From Steromphala cineraria (lineage: Eukaryota > Mollusca > Gastropoda > Trochida > Trochidae), in NCBI GenBank assembly GCA_916613615.1, contig OU744724.1:27328171-27392170 (forward strand): 64,000 nucleotides of DNA, read 5' to 3'. Positions within the stretch are counted from its first letter, which is position 1, and each line of letters starts with the position of its first letter. This document shows positions 61,701 through 64,000 of the stretch, piece after piece. Under the pieces are notes generated by a model, which saw nothing but the letters and a program-made list of their open reading frames with translations, did not search any database and had not been told where the DNA came from. A program made the translations under genes and the position numbers.

Positions 61701-63661
61701 TTGTTGCATTTTGTCAAAATTTATGGAAAATTGCGTAGTACCACTCTGAATACGTCAACTTATTCAAAGAGCTGGCAAAGACAATTTCAACAAAATAGAG
61801 CACGATTTAGATAAGATAAAACTTTGAATCTTTTTAAAGAAGTAACATGGAAATTAATATGTTTGACAGAATGTAAAGAAAGATACACATTTCGTAAGAA
61901 TATTATGTGCACCTTAAACTGTAAATGTAACATAGTATTTTTCCAGACAAATAATTATAAACATATCAAAATAGTTCTACGTCGCGTATCATATCATGTC
62001 AAGTCAAGGTAGCTTGAAAGTCACTAGAACCTGGGAGACTATTGTGACTCAATAATTCATGATTCATTTTGTTGTGAGCAGTGTTCTATTATAGTTAAAC
62101 TGATTGTTGTTGAAATATACACAACGAACTTATTAAATACCCCCTACGTGTATTTGTAAAACATAGACCACAATCAAATTCAATTAATGCGACTATCTAA
62201 TTGAACTAAACATCCCATATATGCAAAACAAATATGAAAGTATGAGTAAAATGTGATAGCACTGAAGTTTGGCCAAAAATAACTTGTGTCAATGGGGAGA
62301 AACTACACAATAAACATTGGAACAATTAATATTTTTGATCCGTAGTTGAAATTCATACACAGAAGAAACGTTTTGATCATGCTTGATGATAAGAGGCTAG
62401 CAGGACAGGGACATTTTAGTAATGTTTTCATCAATAATTGAGAATATGCTTACAATCTTAAAATCCATGAGTACATTTAGACTCTTTGAGTTGACCTTGT
62501 TCATCAAACACACTTTCTGTCTTTAGAAAAGCTATTATCTTTAACAGTTGCAGGTTTTTTCTTTGTGCAGTTTTCCTTGGATAGATTCAGATTTTGTGAA
62601 ATACTGCTTTAACGATCAATATTTGCAATGAGGTCATTTATTAGAAAGTCATCATTAAAGTCAAAGAATGATGAGTATCCTATTATAGCAAAATTATTGG
62701 CTTGCATAATCAATTATAAGGCAACTTAGAATTTTCCTTAAAATACCAAGCTTTTGTAAAGATAGGTAGTCAGAGACAGTGAAATTTTATTTATTTCGAG
62801 TGAAGTTAAAATTTCTATACTGATAGATGATCGTTTTTTCGAGATGCCAACATTGTTGTTTTATTGTTATTATCATAATTTCTTTTTCTGTTAAAAAATG
62901 GGGGGGGGGGGGGGCTCAATTAAATTCTTTGTATACATTTTCTTTTGTTAATTTCAGAACTCTTGCAAGATTGAAAGGTTCCGCCGTTGGCTCGCCCCAA
63001 ACAAAGGTAAATGTTACAGGCGTCATTTTAAAGGGGCAGTAGAACGTTTTTAGGGGGAATATAAGGTAATGTCAGGAAAATGAAAATAAATGGTTCTAAT
63101 TGAAAGACAATGTATTAAAACTAAATGGAGCAGTAATAATTCACATATATAATGTAACGTTTAGCCATGCTATTCCTTTTTCTTACACAAAATGAATTAA
63201 AGGTGTTCACAAAAAATGGCCGCCAATGGATTTCATGTGAATCCTCATACTTTGTCCTCTGACTATGGATGATTGGCTTGTGTAATGAGATTGTTATCAC
63301 TGTCAATATTATACATATAGCATTAACTTACAATTATTAGTGAAATAATTAAAATATAAAATTATCAAAAAACGTGCTACTGCCCCTTTAAAGAGGCACG
63401 TTAATATTTGAAAAATTGCATTGCTTTAAAAAGTATATGCAGATAACACGACAACTGTATATTAAGCGAAAGGAATATTATATTTGTGCCCATTAATTCT
63501 ATGTTTACACAAGTGCCTTAACATCGATCATGGTTTATTAACTCGCTCTCGCTCGGGCAGAACTAATATAAAGGCTTGGTTTAAAACATAATCATATCAT
63601 GGACGCTCATAAAATGTCTTCTTTATATACAGATCGGAGACTTCTGAGCGTTTCGACTTAG
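54802..63661 (+). CDS. Gene C: secreted-type ZP-module protein (298 aa as modelled, 9 coding exons)
   Basis: Exons: 54802-54852, 55794-55836, 56477-56661, 57079-57233, 58785-58933, 59537-59618, 60681-60834, 62958-63006, 63633-63661. Seen: hydrophobic signal peptide; ZP-N cysteines 36, 62, 90, 127; ZP-C cysteines 207, 223, 262, 267, 271, 276; R-F-R-R at 280-283 as a furin-type site; then 15 residues to a stop. Phases match A and B, including the Asp codon at the last junction. No membrane helix or acidic tail is found before the window ends, and AATAAA follows at 63838, so a secreted product is the simplest reading. The last exon is short and could be wrong: a further exon beyond 64000, or the acceptor at about 63945, would give another C-terminus. 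Exons 1-8 are well supported. Confidence 0.8.
55041..55401 (-). mobile_element. TTAA-flanked MITE, family 1, gene C intron 1
   Basis: Full length with a mutated right end (GCTGCTGTCCTTTTAA). The 80 bp before it (from about 54961) match the interior of the same family, so this may be another nested insertion. Confidence 0.8.
55725..55757 (+). repeat. (GATA)n microsatellite, gene C intron 1
   Basis: About eight GATA units ending 37 bp before the exon 2 acceptor. Confidence 0.95.
55794..55836 (+). CDS. Gene C coding exon 2: signal end and mature N-terminus
   Basis: Fourteen codons plus one base (MPTKAEFPPGYKLE), with likely signal cleavage after TKA. The ATG at its start is internal in this model but could act as an alternative start. 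A GATA microsatellite ends about 37 bp before the exon. Confidence 0.78.
56477..56661 (+). CDS. Gene C coding exon 3: first part of ZP-N
   Basis: Residues 32-93, with PDCGRDGVEEA and cysteines 36, 62 and 90, plus sequons NKT, NTT and NVS. Donor GTAAGA, phase 0. Confidence 0.87.
57079..57233 (+). CDS. Gene C coding exon 4: end of ZP-N
   Basis: Residues 94-144 with the fourth ZP-N cysteine (VTC, 127) and EPRSDNITLENEVEDG, matching ESNGDNLTVGHEVING in B. Donor GTAAGT, phase 2. Confidence 0.87.
57612..57842. mobile_element. Mutator-like MITE, gene C intron 4
   Basis: Flanked by a 9-bp direct repeat TATATAAAC (57603-57611 and 57843-57851). The outer left terminal repeat is deleted; the right end is intact. 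A 9-bp duplication with long inverted ends fits Mutator-type elements. Confidence 0.75.
58415..58504. mobile_element. Solo palindrome of the Mutator-like MITE
   Basis: Two perfect 41-bp inverted arms (58416-58456 and 58463-58503) around a 6-base loop, made only of the terminal repeats of this family. Flanks ATATATGCGG on both sides form a target duplication. Confidence 0.85.
58785..58933 (+). CDS. Gene C coding exon 5: start of ZP-C
   Basis: Residues 145-194 with LFAPQAVVKL and VTFIDVLGNDI. The donor is A|GTAAGA, phase 1; the shared codon reads Asn where A and B have Gly. Confidence 0.86.
59537..59618 (+). CDS. Gene C coding exon 6: ZP-C
   Basis: Residues 195-221, PVSC cysteine at 207 and the VLRAG end. 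The acceptor TTTTTGAAG is a weaker AAG type. Donor GTAGGT, phase 2. Confidence 0.84.
59860..60420 (+). repeat. Degenerate minisatellite, gene C intron 6
   Basis: About nine diverged units of 50-65 bp built on ATTCATATTTATCTATATTG and ATACATATATTCCTCCATTC. Confidence 0.8.
60443..60664. mobile_element. Mutator-like MITE against gene C exon 7 acceptor
   Basis: Terminal repeats CTCTAAGTAAACCTAGCC and GGCTAGATTTACTTAGAC. Imperfect 9-bp duplication GAGTATCCC / GATTGTCCC. It ends 16 bp before exon 7. Confidence 0.78.
60681..60834 (+). CDS. Gene C coding exon 7: cysteine-rich ZP-C core
   Basis: Residues 222-273, starting GCGDG, with SLSPYFRV and cysteines 223, 262, 267 and 271. More basic than its paralogs. 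The acceptor lies only 16 bp after a MITE end. Donor GTAAGT, phase 0. Confidence 0.86.
61023..61089. mobile_element. Short foldback with 9-bp target duplication, gene C intron 7
   Basis: Sixty-seven bases forming a nearly perfect hairpin (CAACCAGGCGATTTCATTTC / GAAATGAAATCGCCTGGTTG). GAAATTATC flanks both sides (61014-61022, 61090-61098). Confidence 0.8.
61383..61570. repeat. Partial copy of the 31-kb interspersed repeat, left end
   Basis: Begins GAGCCATGGGCTCTGTAGCT, matching the left end at 31.06 kb, and stops within the first sub-repeat. Confidence 0.55.
62900..62914 (+). repeat. Poly-G tract, gene C intron 7
   Basis: Fifteen G about 43 bp upstream of gene C exon 8; it could form a quadruplex in the transcript. 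Confidence 0.9.
62958..63006 (+). CDS. Gene C coding exon 8: last ZP cysteine and furin site
   Basis: Sixteen codons plus one base, as in gene B: NSC (276) then ERFRR|W, a furin-type site. Donor GTAAAT, phase 1. Confidence 0.82.
63028..63391 (+). mobile_element. TTAA-flanked MITE, family 1, gene C intron 8
   Basis: Full length with both TTAA flanks, starting 21 bp after gene C exon 8. Confidence 0.86.
63633..63661 (+). CDS. Gene C coding exon 9: short terminal exon
   Basis: Acceptor TATATACAG; the spliced codon is Asp as in A and B, followed by RRLLSVST and TAG. The small hydrophobic run resembles the VAVTST segment just after the furin site of B. If correct, C lost or never had the acidic tail and anchor. 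Confidence 0.45.
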
Positions 63662-63837
63662 TGGACTGAGAAAGTACAGATCAGAAAAGGAAATCCAAGC
63701 TATAATTGGATCAGCTATTCGATGAGACAGAGGACCGAAACCGGGAAAACGGAAGAAACGAGTTGCAGAGATGAGAAAGAGCATGCGCGATTGATCCAAT
63801 CTGTTAATCAATATTCTTGATATGGAGCGATTGAGAT

Positions 63838-63843
63838 AATAAA
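63838..63843 (+). terminator. Gene C polyadenylation signal
   Basis: AATAAA 177 bases after the modelled stop, followed by a T-rich stretch. It supports the gene ending here rather than beyond the window. Confidence 0.45.
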
Positions 63844-64000
63844 ACACGATTTACTAAAAGGGTGTCAATTTTATTGTCAAAAATAACGAATTCTTTAATA
63901 CATGTACCTATGAAGCACATGTTCGGCCATTCCCTCCCCACAGAGGTTGATCAGGTCTTAGAATTTGGATTCAGCCTCTGCTCGAGTTAGACCAAATCCT

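Noticed and set aside
13603..63391. CRISPR-like or regulatory array reading of the recurring AGGGGCAGTAGCACG motif
   Set aside because: The motif occurs as inverted pairs about 365 bp apart with TTAA flanks, which is MITE structure in an animal genome, not direct repeats with spacers.

Overview
This is an AT-rich animal (metazoan) nuclear window with split genes, GT-AG introns, many short inverted-repeat transposons and tRNA-derived SINE-like copies. Several interspersed repeats, such as 'GCGTTAAACAATAACTCA' near 16.9 and 17.5 kb and the 'GGGTTTAACGCC' repeat near 11.48 kb, look molluscan, perhaps marine gastropod. That placement is recollection and inference, not a search result. No bacterial or viral gene was seen.

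The coding content is one tandem family of three zona pellucida (ZP) module genes, all on the + strand: gene A (17214-27477, 955 aa), gene B (36177-48381, 1072 aa) and gene C (54802-63661, 298 aa as modelled). I assembled each from nine coding exons with the same intron phases (0,1,0,2,1,2,0,1). Each has a 17-codon signal-peptide exon and ten module cysteines (four in ZP-N, six in ZP-C). Each appears to have an upstream non-coding exon ending CAG|GT about 65-85 bp after a GCACGTGC (E-box) motif. Consensus-like AATAAA signals follow all three stop codons.

The paralogs differ after the ZP module. A has no furin-type site and carries a tail of nearly 700 residues, acidic and cysteine-free up to a C-terminal membrane helix. 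B has an RRRR site, then about 785 residues with a 34-residue tandem repeat (seven units, four identical at DNA level) and a membrane helix. C has an RFRR site and then stops after a few residues, so it looks secreted. ZP modules polymerise into extracellular coats such as egg envelopes. An egg-coat (vitelline envelope) family like that of abalone is a reasonable guess, but tissue and function cannot be read from the DNA.

Layout: 1-16.5 kb is gene-poor and holds diverged duplications, foldback elements and microsatellites. 16.6-27.5 kb is gene A. 27.5-35.6 kb is intergenic with foldback elements. 35.6-48.4 kb is gene B. 48.4-53.7 kb is intergenic and packed with TTAA-flanked MITEs, one nested in another. 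53.8-63.85 kb is gene C. MITEs also sit inside introns, twice directly against splice sites (B exon 4 donor, C exon 7 acceptor).
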